Below are positions 34,743-43,320 of a DNA stretch of 64,000 nt, piece after piece (the stretch's first letter is position 1; the number at the start of each line of letters is the position of its first letter). Source of the DNA: Fen-1254 sp963778945 (GTDB lineage: Bacteria; Bacteroidota; Ignavibacteria; UBA10030); NCBI GenBank assembly GCA_963778945.1, contig CAVZWL010000021.1, forward strand, positions 145,423 to 209,422. The letters run 5' to 3'. A program made the position numbers and the translations under genes. Below the pieces are notes generated by a model, which was not told the origin of the DNA, made no database searches, and saw nothing but the letters and a program-made list of their open reading frames with translations.

Positions 34743-37199
34743 ATGAAGAAAAAAATTCCCGCTGTGCTGCATGCCCCTGCGCATGCTCCCTTACCGATCG
34801 CGAAACTGCGCTGGCAATGCGAACCGAAATCCCTCGGCGTACGGTCGACCGACGACATTGAGCCGACGCGTGAAATTATCGGCCAGGAACGGGCCCTGCG
34901 CGCTCTGCACGTGGGATTGGAAATGAAACATTTTGGGTACAATATTTTTGTTTCCGGAATTACCGGCACCGGGCGAACGACAACCATCAAACGTTTACTG
35001 CAGGACTTTGAGCAGCAGCCGGGGAATCTCAGAGATCATTGCTATGTTTACAATTTTAAAAATCCCGATCTGCCCGTTTCCATTATTCTTCCGGCGGGGC
35101 AGGGGCGCGCACTGCAGCAGGATATGGAAAATTTTATGCGCGAACTTCTTCATGATCTTCCTTCCATGTACGAAAGCCGCCGTTACCAGCAGGCCCGGAA
35201 AAAAGTCCTGCAGCATTTTCAGGACCGCCAGCGCAGTGTCCTCCAGGACTTCGAAAAGCGAGTCAAAGAACAGGGATTCGATCTGGTTCAGGTTCAAGTC
35301 GGTAATGCCGTGCGCCCCGATATTATTCCGGTCATCAACGCCTCCCCGACCAGCCTGGATCAAATCGAAGCTCTTGTAGCAAAAGGAGAATTTTCCAAGG
35401 ACCGATACCAGATTCTCCGTGACACGCTGGCAGATCTGGAAAAACAGATGTCGACCGTATTTCGTGAACTGCGGAATATCGAGAAGAAAATTCAGGACTC
35501 GATGGAAACTCTGGAAGATGAAATCATTATGCCTTTTATCGATGATTCCATTCATGTGCTGAAAGCGACATATAACCAAAACAAAGTACAATCGTATCTG
35601 GACGAAGTCCGCACGAGCATACGGGAGAATTTAGCGCGGTTTCACGCGCCTCCGTTCGTCGCGCAAGCAGCAGAAACAGAACCGAGAGAGCCCGCCAAAC
35701 AGGACGATTTCTTAGAGTATACGGTCAATGTGCTCGTTGATAATTCCGAAACGAAACATGTTCCGATTATTATCGAGACCAATCCGAAGTATAAGAATGT
35801 TTTCGGAATGGTCGAAAGGGAATTTGAAAAAGGAGGAGTCTGGCGGACAGATTTTACAAAAATCAAAGCCGGTTCCCTTCTCCGTGCCGACGGCGGATAT
35901 CTGGTACTCAACGCGCTCGATGCTTTGATGGAACCGGAGGTCTGGCAGGACCTCAAGCGGACACTGCGCACCGGACTTATCGATATTCAGGCAAACGAAC
36001 CCTTTTTCGGTTTTTCCTCAAGCGGCTTGAAACCGGAACCGATCGAAATCAACGTCAAAGTCATTATGATCGGCGATACATCGCTCTATAATCTTTTATA
36101 CTTCCGGGACGACGACTTTAAGAAAATTTTCAAGATACGGGCAGACTTTGACTTTGAAATGCCGAAAACAAAATCGGGCATCAGTCAGTACCTCCGGTTC
36201 ATAAAAATGCTCTGCGACGACGAACATTTGCTGCCGTTCGATGTGACTGCGCTCGCGCAAATTATCGAATACGGCGTCCGTCTTGCCGGCCGCCGTCAAA
36301 AAATTTCAACGCGATTCAATATTATTGCGGATATCGTCCGGGAAGCGGAATATTGGGCAAGGAAATCCGAAATAAAGACCGTCACCGGCGTTCAAGTGGA
36401 AAAAGCTTTGGACGAGCGCGTCTACCGCATCAAACTTGTTGAAGAAAAAATTCAGGAAATGATCAACAACGGATCGATTCTCATCGATACGAAAGGCGCT
36501 GTCATAGGTCAGGTGAACGGCTTGTCTGTCTATAACACCGGCGAGCATGAATTTGGAAAACCTTCAAGGATAACGGCGCGCACTTCGCTGGGAAGAATCG
36601 GCGTTATTAACATCGAGCGGGAAGCTGAACTCAGCGGGCCGACGCACAACAAGGGCATAGCAATCCTCACCGGATTTTTCCGCAGCAAGTTTGCGCAGAC
36701 CCGGCCGCTTGTCGTCGATGCAAGCGTTACGTTCGAACAATCGTACGGAGGCGTTGACGGTGACAGCGCATCTTCGACGGAAATTTATGCCATTCTTTCC
36801 AGCCTGTCGGATATTCCGATTCGGCAGGATATAGCGGTCACCGGGTCGGTGAATCAAAAAGGGGAAATACAGCCGATTGGAGGAGTGAATTTAAAGATCG
36901 AAGGATTTTTTGATGTCTGCAAAGCGCGCGGTTTGACCGGGACGCAGGGAGTCATCATTCCGTACCAGAATATCGACGACCTGATGCTGAGAGAGGAAAT
37001 TTACTACATTGTGCAAAAGAAAAAATTTCATATTTATGCCATTAAGACCATCGACGAGGGAATCGAAATTCTAACAGGGGTCAAAGCGGGCAAACTTCTT
37101 CGCAACGGCTTTTTCGAACCGAAAAGCGTCCATGCGCTTGTCGATCAAAAGCTGGAGCAGTATGTAAATCTTTGGAGAAAATTCGAGGGAAAAAATTAG
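34743..37199 (+). CDS. LonB-like ATP-dependent protease (AAA_32/Lon C-terminal domain)
   Basis: The 818-residue protein starts with a short basic region. An ATPase domain has a degenerate Walker A (SGITGTGRTT, residues 71-80), a helical coiled insert (about 100-300), and a second ATPase-core half with LRADGGYLVLN (about 380-390). The C-terminal Lon proteolytic domain has the Ser675-Lys718 dyad (DGDSASS and GGVNLKIEGF); the 43-residue spacing equals that in E. coli Lon. This family (LonB/Lon-2, PF13654 plus Lon_C) degrades misfolded proteins. It is the second gene after the orphan response regulator. Confidence 0.9.
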   Translation: MKKKIPAVLHAPAHAPLPIAKLRWQCEPKSLGVRSTDDIEPTREIIGQERALRALHVGLEMKHFGYNIFVSGITGTGRTTTIKRLLQDFEQQPGNLRDHCYVYNFKNPDLPVSIILPAGQGRALQQDMENFMRELLHDLPSMYESRRYQQARKKVLQHFQDRQRSVLQDFEKRVKEQGFDLVQVQVGNAVRPDIIPVINASPTSLDQIEALVAKGEFSKDRYQILRDTLADLEKQMSTVFRELRNIEKKIQDSMETLEDEIIMPFIDDSIHVLKATYNQNKVQSYLDEVRTSIRENLARFHAPPFVAQAAETEPREPAKQDDFLEYTVNVLVDNSETKHVPIIIETNPKYKNVFGMVEREFEKGGVWRTDFTKIKAGSLLRADGGYLVLNALDALMEPEVWQDLKRTLRTGLIDIQANEPFFGFSSSGLKPEPIEINVKVIMIGDTSLYNLLYFRDDDFKKIFKIRADFDFEMPKTKSGISQYLRFIKMLCDDEHLLPFDVTALAQIIEYGVRLAGRRQKISTRFNIIADIVREAEYWARKSEIKTVTGVQVEKALDERVYRIKLVEEKIQEMINNGSILIDTKGAVIGQVNGLSVYNTGEHEFGKPSRITARTSLGRIGVINIEREAELSGPTHNKGIAILTGFFRSKFAQTRPLVVDASVTFEQSYGGVDGDSASSTEIYAILSSLSDIPIRQDIAVTGSVNQKGEIQPIGGVNLKIEGFFDVCKARGLTGTQGVIIPYQNIDDLMLREEIYYIVQKKKFHIYAIKTIDEGIEILTGVKAGKLLRNGFFEPKSVHALVDQKLEQYVNLWRKFEGKN

Positions 37200-37210
37200 T
37201 GAGGAACTGA

Positions 37211-37283
37211 AGTTCGTAGTGCGTAGTTCTTGGTTCTTGGTTCGTAGTTTAAAGTCAACCAAGCACTAAGAACTAAGAACTAA
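37211..37283. repeat. Inverted GAAC-family heptamer arrays between convergent genes
   Basis: The left arm is five consecutive heptamers TTCGTAG-TGCGTAG-TTCTTGG-TTCTTGG-TTCGTAG (37213-37247). The right arm is GCACTAA-GAACTAA-GAACTAA (37263-37283). The arms are reverse complements and could form a long imperfect hairpin. It fills the 91-bp gap between the LonB-like gene and the NCS2 permease. Confidence 0.85.
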
Positions 37284-37290
37284 ATGCAAA

Positions 37291-38883
37291 TTAACTTATC
37301 GATTCTTTACTCTCTTTTGTGAACGACAACAGGAAAAAAAGCGCTGCTAACACCATATACGCAGAAGCAAATTGATAGGGAACCTGCCGGGCCAGACCGG
37401 TCAGATTCCACGGCAGATACATCATTCCATCCGGCAACGCCGAATGAATAACACCGAAAAATGCAAGCACCGCCGATGCGGCAAGATAGAGCGCTGAAGT
37501 TTTAAGACGGCGGTCGATCAGTTCCGCTAAAAATGCCCCCCAGAGCATTCCCGTAATAATAAATCCGTTTCCGAGCGCTACAATAATCAACATTTCAGGA
37601 AGAGCTTTTCCAGGCAGCGACGCCAGAGCGTTGAATGTTTGCGGCAGTACTGCATCGGGATTACCGAGTTTAATTGCAAGGAGGCGGGCAAGAGCAGGAA
37701 AAAATGCAAACGCAACAGCCGGAGCATGGCGCACCGGAGATGCCTGAAATGATTGCGCAACAATATCCAATGCAACAAAAATAAGAATCGGTGCAAGTAC
37801 AGCGCGCGGGATAAGCTCTACAATAAAAGAAACGTAGCCGAGAATTCCGCCAAGACCGATAAAGACGCCGGTCATCAGCGTATAACCTGCGCGCGCGCCC
37901 ATATGCTTATAGGCGGGCTGACCGATATACGGCGTCGATTGAGCCACACCTCCGAATATGCCGGCAACCAGTGTCGCAAGGGCTTCCGTCAGAAGAATGC
38001 TGCGCGTATTGTAATCGTCTCCGGCAACACGTGCGCTTTCTGTTACATTGATGCCGCCGACAACGGTCAGAAGACCGAACGGAACCGCAATCGGAAGATA
38101 TTTCAGCGCTGGAGCAAGACCTTTTAAAAAATCGAGCGTCGGGAGCGGCAGTCCGAAATGTAATTCTGCCGGAGGCGGACCCGCAAAGGTCCCGCCGGTC
38201 AAGCCGAGCGGTCCGAGGATATAATATAAAACCGTGCCGATAAGTACGGATGCGAAGACACCGGGAATTTTCAAGGGCATCTTGATTCCGGCTACAAGTG
38301 AATAAAAAACAAGTCCCAGAGCGATGAGTCCTACCATCGGCATACCGAAAATATCGATGAGCGGGGTCATTCCGATCAGCCCGAGTCCGATACCTGCAAG
38401 CGAGCCGAGCAGACCCGCCTGCGGCACAACTTTTTGTATCCATTTTCCAAAGAAGGAGAAAATGAGTTTTACGAGTCCCATGAACATCATCGTTGCCATG
38501 CCGATATACCAGGTCATGAGAGCGGCATCCCGCTCCGGAAATCCTTCAGCTTTCAATCCGATGAATGCGGGACCGAGAACGATGAGTGTGATGCCGATCG
38601 TCGAGGGCGTATCGAGACCGAGCGGCATTGCGGTCACTTTTGATTTTCCCGTCTTCTTTGCCAGCCGAAAAGCCATCCAAGTGTAGACGAGATCGCCGAA
38701 GAGCACACCGAAAGCCGTTCCCGGAAACATTTTCGTATAAACGATATCAGCGGGATATTTAAAAACAAAAACAAGGATTCCGGCAAGAAAAGAGAGAACG
38801 GTAAGGTTATCAAAGATCAAGCCAAAAAAACCGTTCCAGTCTCCGATCACGAACCATTTATATTTTTGCCGATCATCGGTCAT
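37291..38883 (-). CDS. NCS2-type nucleobase permease, 530 aa
   Basis: This is a polytopic inner-membrane permease with about 12-14 hydrophobic segments. It shows NCS2/AzgA-like features: an N-terminal DWNGFFGLIFDN region, QSTPYIGQPAYKHMG in the TM10 region and a conserved PLGLDTPS. It probably imports purines or related nucleobases; the exact substrate is not readable. It is followed, in the same direction after about 150 bp of heptamer repeats, by a nucleoside transporter, a combination that suggests purine salvage. Confidence 0.85.
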   Translation of the reverse strand: MTDDRQKYKWFVIGDWNGFFGLIFDNLTVLSFLAGILVFVFKYPADIVYTKMFPGTAFGVLFGDLVYTWMAFRLAKKTGKSKVTAMPLGLDTPSTIGITLIVLGPAFIGLKAEGFPERDAALMTWYIGMATMMFMGLVKLIFSFFGKWIQKVVPQAGLLGSLAGIGLGLIGMTPLIDIFGMPMVGLIALGLVFYSLVAGIKMPLKIPGVFASVLIGTVLYYILGPLGLTGGTFAGPPPAELHFGLPLPTLDFLKGLAPALKYLPIAVPFGLLTVVGGINVTESARVAGDDYNTRSILLTEALATLVAGIFGGVAQSTPYIGQPAYKHMGARAGYTLMTGVFIGLGGILGYVSFIVELIPRAVLAPILIFVALDIVAQSFQASPVRHAPAVAFAFFPALARLLAIKLGNPDAVLPQTFNALASLPGKALPEMLIIVALGNGFIITGMLWGAFLAELIDRRLKTSALYLAASAVLAFFGVIHSALPDGMMYLPWNLTGLARQVPYQFASAYMVLAALFFLLSFTKESKESIS

Positions 38884-38892
38884 AAGGTTATC

Positions 38893-39042
38893 CTAAAGAA
38901 TTCAGGAGCCAGAAGTCAGAATTCAGAATGAAGAAATAGAATTGAGAACAGGAAGAAAATTTTCTTCGAAAACGTGATCTCTTCTCTATTCTGGCTTCTG
39001 TATTCTGGCTCCTGGCTTCTCTCTTCCGCCTTCTGTCTCCTA
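38893..39042. repeat. Inverted GAATTCA-family heptamer arrays
   Basis: The left arm GAATTCAGGAGCCAGAAGTC, continuing AGAATTCAG (38897-38930), has a seven-base period. The right arm TATTCTGGCTTCTGTATTCTG continues with GCTCCTGGCTTCTC (38988-39022) in the same period and is the reverse complement. The right arm ends at the TAG stop (39040-39042) of the nucleoside-transporter gene. It separates the two transporter genes. Confidence 0.7.
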
Positions 39043-40363
39043 ATTGATTAAAATTCCTGCAATCGAGGCGGTCATCCATGTTGCTATCGTCCCGCCGAGG
39101 ACGGAAAGCAATCCGAGCTTAGCAATATCGGTGCGCCGGTTTTCCGCCAGCGGGCTTAAGCCGCCGATTTGAATTGCAATGGAGGAAAAATTTGCAAATC
39201 CGCATAACGCATACGTGGCAATGACGATCGATTTCGGCGTCAGAAGTCCCGCCGCCACCATATCGGACAATCGCAGATATGCAACAAATTCGTTGACCAC
39301 AAGCTTTATTCCCATCACGCTGCCGATGTTGAGCGCATCGCTCCAGGGAACGCCGATGGCATAGGCAACAAATTGAAAGACGAGTCCGAAGAGCAATTCG
39401 AGCGACAGCGGTTTTTGAAAATGCGGCATGCAGATCGCATTGAGTCCGCTAAGATCGCCGAAATATCCAAGCGATGCATTCAACAGGTAGATGAGCGCAA
39501 TAAATGCAATAAGCATGCCGGCAACATTGATCGCCAGACGGATGCCGTCTCCCGCTCCCGCGGCAGCAGCTTCAATGAGATTCGAATGCTTTTTTTCAAT
39601 TTTCATTTTCACCGTTCCCATTGTCTGGGGATCACCGGTTTCCGGGATTAATATTTTTGCAACCACCATTGTTGCCGGCGCTGCCATAATACACGCCGCA
39701 AGCAGATGTCCTGTAAAATATATTTGCGAGGCTTCAATCGGAGCGCCGTGCGCTTTTGCATATGCAAGTCCCAGCATCTGCATATACACGGCAAGCACGC
39801 CGCCGGAAATATGCGCCATGCCGCTCGTGAGAACCGTGAACAATTCAGATTTGGTAAGCGAAGAAAGATAGGGACGAATAACTAGCGGCGCTTCCGTTTG
39901 TCCCATGAATGTATTTGCGGCAACGTCGAGCGATTCCGCTCCGCTCGTCTTCATCAATCGCAGCATCACCCATGCAATACCCTGGACGATGCGCTGCATA
40001 ATGCCGAGATAATACAGGACACTCATCAGGCATGCAAAGAATATAATCGTCGGCAAGACCTGGAAAGGCAAAAAAGACACCGAGGCTGCCTTCGGTTCCG
40101 GGACTTTTTGCCAGCGAGCCGAAAACGAACTGCGCCCCCAGACTTGCAAAACTGAAAAGCCAGACAAAGAATGTGCTGATGGAATAAAAGACATCGTGCC
40201 CGAAAGCTGTCTTGACAACGATAAAAATAAAAACGAACTGGAGAGCGATACCGATACCGACAAGCCGCCAGTTGATGTGCTTTTTATCCTTAGAAAATAA
40301 ATACGCGAGGGCTGTGACCAGAACAAGGCCGATCAATCCGCGAACAATCGAAAGGACATCCAT
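39040..40363 (-). pseudogene. NupC/CNT-family nucleoside transporter, frame broken once
   Basis: As a whole this is a concentrative nucleoside transporter that should import nucleosides with protons or sodium. The true start is the ATG at 40363 (MDVLSIVRGLIGLV). The first frame goes to TEGSLGVFFAF and is then lost; dropping one G of the GG at 40062-40063 restores AFQVLPTIIFFACLMSVLYY, after which the family motifs follow: SLDVAANTFMGQTEAPL, FTVLTSGMAHISGG and FANFSSIAIQIGGL. The repaired protein has about 440 residues, normal for the family. Either a sequencing error or real decay is possible. Confidence 0.87.
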
Positions 40364-40882
40364 ACAAATCCCGTGCTGTCAAAAACAGCTTTATGAGTGA
40401 TGGCAGCGAATCGCCGGGCGGTTTCTATTGCATCAATTTCAAAAAATATAATGAATTTTCTCTTCCGATCAACGTTTCTACTGTTCTTCAGTTTTTCGGT
40501 TCATTCGTTTATTAGCTGCTAACTTAAAGTTCTTCATGCTTCGTGGTTCTCTAAGCATCAATAATTGTAAATCAGCAAATCATCAAGGCTTAAATTCCCT
40601 ATATATTGTAGCCGCGACAGCTTGTCCCGAGAATGTTGTTAAATATTATCGGGAGGTCGTCGCGGATGCTTCCCAGAAGGTTCAAAGCCGGCAGCACCGG
40701 CGCCAATCAGTAAGAAAGGCATAAAACATTGTGATAAATAATCTCCTAAAATATGCCGGGCTTTCCAATGATTACTTATTGGCAGTTTTTGGAAATGCAT
40801 GACCAGGGAAGAGAATTGTTGCACCTCGAAAGAATCCAATATTTTGGGACAGTATGTCTACAAAATATTTATTGTGCTCCTA
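40364..40882. other. Gene-free spacer with one unexplained dyad
   Basis: More than 500 bp with no convincing gene. It holds one GAAC-type heptamer block (40524-40552) and an unusual dyad near 40616-40667 (GCGACAGCTTGTCCCGA, then an 18-base spacer, then TCGGGAGGTCGTCGC). A GC-rich patch with GGTTCAAAGCCGGCAGCACC (40679-40698) follows, which faintly recalls a tRNA T-arm but does not fold as a tRNA. Confidence 0.4.
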
Positions 40883-40920
40883 TTGAAATTTATGACTTAC
40901 ATTATTATATTATGTAAGTC
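40883..40920 (+). promoter_or_regulatory. vapBC promoter with overlapping palindromic operator
   Basis: The -35 is TTGAAA (40883-40888) and the -10 is TATATT (40906-40911), with 17 bp between them. A perfect inverted repeat GACTTACAT (40894-40902) and ATGTAAGTC (40912-40920), separated by 9 bp, covers the -10. It is the expected site of autorepression by the AbrB-type antitoxin encoded 22 bp downstream. Confidence 0.75.
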
Positions 40921-40941
40921 TGATTATTAAGGAGATATACA

Positions 40942-41172
40942 ATGGACACATCGGTAGTTACGGTAAAAGGACAGATCGTCGTTCCGGCAAAGATCCGGCG
41001 AAAATTTGGAATAAAAAAGGGAACAAAAATCGCATTCGTTGAACAAAACGGCAAACTTATAATTCAGCCGCTCGATAAAAATTACTTTGAAAGTTTAGCA
41101 GGAATCCTCGGCACCGACGGCGATATGCTCAAAGGATTGATGGAAGATAAGAAAAAGGAACGCGAACTATGA
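40942..41172 (+). CDS. AbrB/MazE-type antitoxin (VapB-like), 76 aa
   Basis: This is a small SpoVT/AbrB-type DNA-binding antitoxin. The swapped-hairpin domain is VKGQIVVPAKIRRKFGIKKGTK (about residues 8-29), with IQPLDKNY next. Residues 45-76 should wrap the toxin. A strong ribosome site (TTAAGGAGATATACA) precedes it. It overlaps the PIN-domain gene by 4 bp (ATGA at 41169-41172), the usual toxin-antitoxin coupling. Confidence 0.88.
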   Translation: MDTSVVTVKGQIVVPAKIRRKFGIKKGTKIAFVEQNGKLIIQPLDKNYFESLAGILGTDGDMLKGLMEDKKKEREL

Positions 41173-41571
41173 AGACAACAGTCCTTGATAGTTATGCGGT
41201 CATCTCTTATCTCCAGCAGCAAGAAGGATACAAAGAGGTTGCAACTGTCTTTGAAGAGTGCGTCATCAAAGATCGGGAAGCATTTATGTGCATTGTAAAC
41301 TGGGGCGAGGTAATATATCAGGCACTCCGCAAAGGGCGGCGAAACCCGCGCAAAGTTGGCAGAAGATTCCATACGGGCTCTGCCGATTCAGCTCGTTGAG
41401 GCTGACAAGGAACTCACACTCCAGGCCGCTCATTTCAAAGCATTCCATAAAATGTCGTTTGCAGATTGTTATGCAGCGGCATTGGCGATGAAAAAGAAAT
41501 GCGAGATACTTACCGGCGATAAAGAGTTCAAGCAGGTTGAGGATAAAATAAAGGTACGATGGATAAAATAA
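41169..41571 (+). pseudogene. PIN-domain toxin (VapC-like), frame broken once
   Basis: This is a PIN-domain RNase partner of the antitoxin. Asp7 (VLDSYAVISYLQ) is the first acidic residue. The second half contains SFADCYAAALA and EILTGDKEFK, which carry further acidic residues of the PIN site. As read the frame is lost near 41334. Dropping one G of the GGG at 41334-41336 restores LRKGGETRAKLAEDSIRALP and joins both halves into a protein of about 133 residues. If the frameshift is real the toxin is inactive while the antitoxin remains. Confidence 0.85.
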
Positions 41572-41783
41572 TTCCAGAAAACTCGCCGATCGGGATATTT
41601 GTCAGCTGTACCTTTTTATGAAACTGGAGGCGGATCTTGGATATGAGCGATATATAAACCCCCGTTTTTCCCCTTAAAAAATTATGTCGAGCAGTATACA
41701 CTGAGTTACAAATAATTATAGATATTCTCTGCAGGCTGCTTCAGCAACAAAATCTTAAACGTAATATCATTTTAACGTCCACA

Positions 41784-41825
41784 AGCTTCTTTCTTCTGCC
41801 TTCTGAATTCTAAATTCTGTATTCT
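41784..41825. repeat. GAATTCA-family heptamer array (inverted strand)
   Basis: CTTCTTTCTTCTGCCTTCTG then AATTCTAAATTCTGTATTCT with a seven-base period. It lies directly after the 3' end of the permease gene at 41830. A complementary array (AATATAGAATTCAGGAGACA) is on the other side of that gene at 43016-43036. Confidence 0.65.
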
Positions 41826-41829
41826 TTAA

Positions 41830-42998
41830 TCATCCTGCCCTCAATGCATTGACAATCTTTAACCGTGCTGCGCGAACGGCAGGGAGGAATCCTCCCACAA
41901 ATCCCATAAAAAGAGAGAACACGATCGATGCGACGACAATCGACGGCGACAGTGCAAAAGAGAATTCCAATTCCGAGAACGAACCGTAATTCAATGTTGA
42001 TAAAGAAAAAAATTGCAGGAACGAAGCAAGAACAATGCCGATACCGCCGCCGATAAGCGCAATGCTCAAGGATTCCATAAGGAATGCGGAGAGCACACTG
42101 CGGCGGCGGAATCCGAGCGCGCGCAGGGTTCCGACTTCCACTGTTCGGTTCGCTACGGCGGCATACATCGTAATCATAGCCCCGATCGTAGCGCCGAATG
42201 AAAAAACGATGGTAATAAATATTCCAAGAATGCGTATGAACAATGCCATCGTTTCCGATTGTTCTTCAAAAAACTTCTGTTCGATTTTCGGTTCGAATTC
42301 CTGCAAACGCTGTTCACGGCTGAATGCCGCTTTAAATGCGTTGAACGAATCCGCCTGATCGAGTTTAAGCGTCATCGTGGAATAGCCGCCATTCCGGTGA
42401 AACGCATCCTGAAGCTGGTTATTGTCCCCCCAGAGTTCGGAATCGAACCCGCTCCCGCCTGCATCGAAACGCCCGACGATAGTCCACTGGTCTCCGCCGA
42501 AGGTCACGGTGCTGCCGATTTGTGCACCGATAAAATTTTTATTCGTTGCAGCGCCGGCAATGATTTCCCGCGCACCGGGACGAAACATCCTGCCCTCCAC
42601 AATATGCACCTGCGGACGCAGGACGAACGCCTCCTGTGCAACACCCCGGACTGTAACGTTGCTCAATCCGCCGCTTTTTTCTCCAGATTGATAATCACAA
42701 CAGTCTCACCCGACACAATCGGCTTTCCATCCGCATTCTTTGCAATATGCGGAAGCGTCAGCACCGTATTATAATCGTCCCGGAGTATGATGCTGGAGAT
42801 TTCTCCATTTGCGGCTTTCCGGGCGACGATAACATTATCCGGCATTCCGGTCGAGACAAGCGTTTTCTGAATACCGTGCGCCAGCATCAGGACGGCAGCA
42901 AAAACAAAAACAACGAGCGTAATGCCCGTAATAGTGATTGCCGTAGTAAGTTTCCGCGATTTGAAATTTCGCAGAGTATATTTTAAAGGAATTTTCAT
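41830..42998 (-). pseudogene. FtsX/MacB-type ABC transporter permease 2, frame broken once
   Basis: Repaired, this is a lipoprotein/macrolide-export-type permease of about 389 residues. It has a long periplasmic domain between a first membrane segment (KLTTAITITGITLVVFVFAA) and three near the C-terminus (ITIVFSFGATIGAMITMYAA to SLFMGFVGGFLPAVRAARLK). The first frame ends at VVIINLEKKAAD; the second resumes as SGGLSNVTVRGVAQEAFVLRP. One A is missing from the AAAAAA run on the coding strand (plus-strand T run 42675-42680). A slippage-type A-run makes programmed frameshifting conceivable but unlikely. It belongs with the ABC export genes to 46522. Confidence 0.82.
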
Positions 42999-43320
42999 GA
43001 AAACCTCAAATAAGAATATAGAATTCAGGAGACAGAAAAATGTTCAATGTGCTGCCGTTCAATGTTATTTTGTTCTTAGTGCTTGGTTCTTAGTTCAGCC
43101 GGAGGCCTAAAATGTTTTCCCGTAATAGCGGGAATCCGTTGAGAGATAGATTTTTTACTGCTGATTTCCATTCACCACTTTCCGTTTTTTTTTGATTCTT
43201 CTATAACCAAGAACTGAGAACTACGCACCACGAACTTTTTCAATTTACCATGTAATATTAAACTCCTCATTGGAATTACGCTATTGCGTAATAACATTAC
43301 TAGGCCTCCGGCTACTATTC
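42999..43320. repeat. Composite repeat cluster with hairpin elements A3 and A4 in opposite orientation
   Basis: From left to right: GAATTCA-type heptamers (43016-43036), TTCTTAGTGCTTGGTTCTTAG (43074-43094), element A3 inverted (43097-43135, stem TTCCCG/CGGGAA at 43117-43134), CATTCACCACTTTCC, then ACCAAGAACTGAGAACTACG (43207-43226), then CAATTTACCATGTAATATTAAAC, and element A4 (43273-43314, stem ATTACGC/GCGTAAT at 43275-43292). This 322-bp block separates two permease genes of one operon. Confidence 0.8.

Noticed and set aside
40679..40710. Apparent tRNA-like GGTTCAAAGCC patch
   Set aside because: No acceptor, D-arm or anticodon arm can be folded around it. It was kept only as an unexplained patch.
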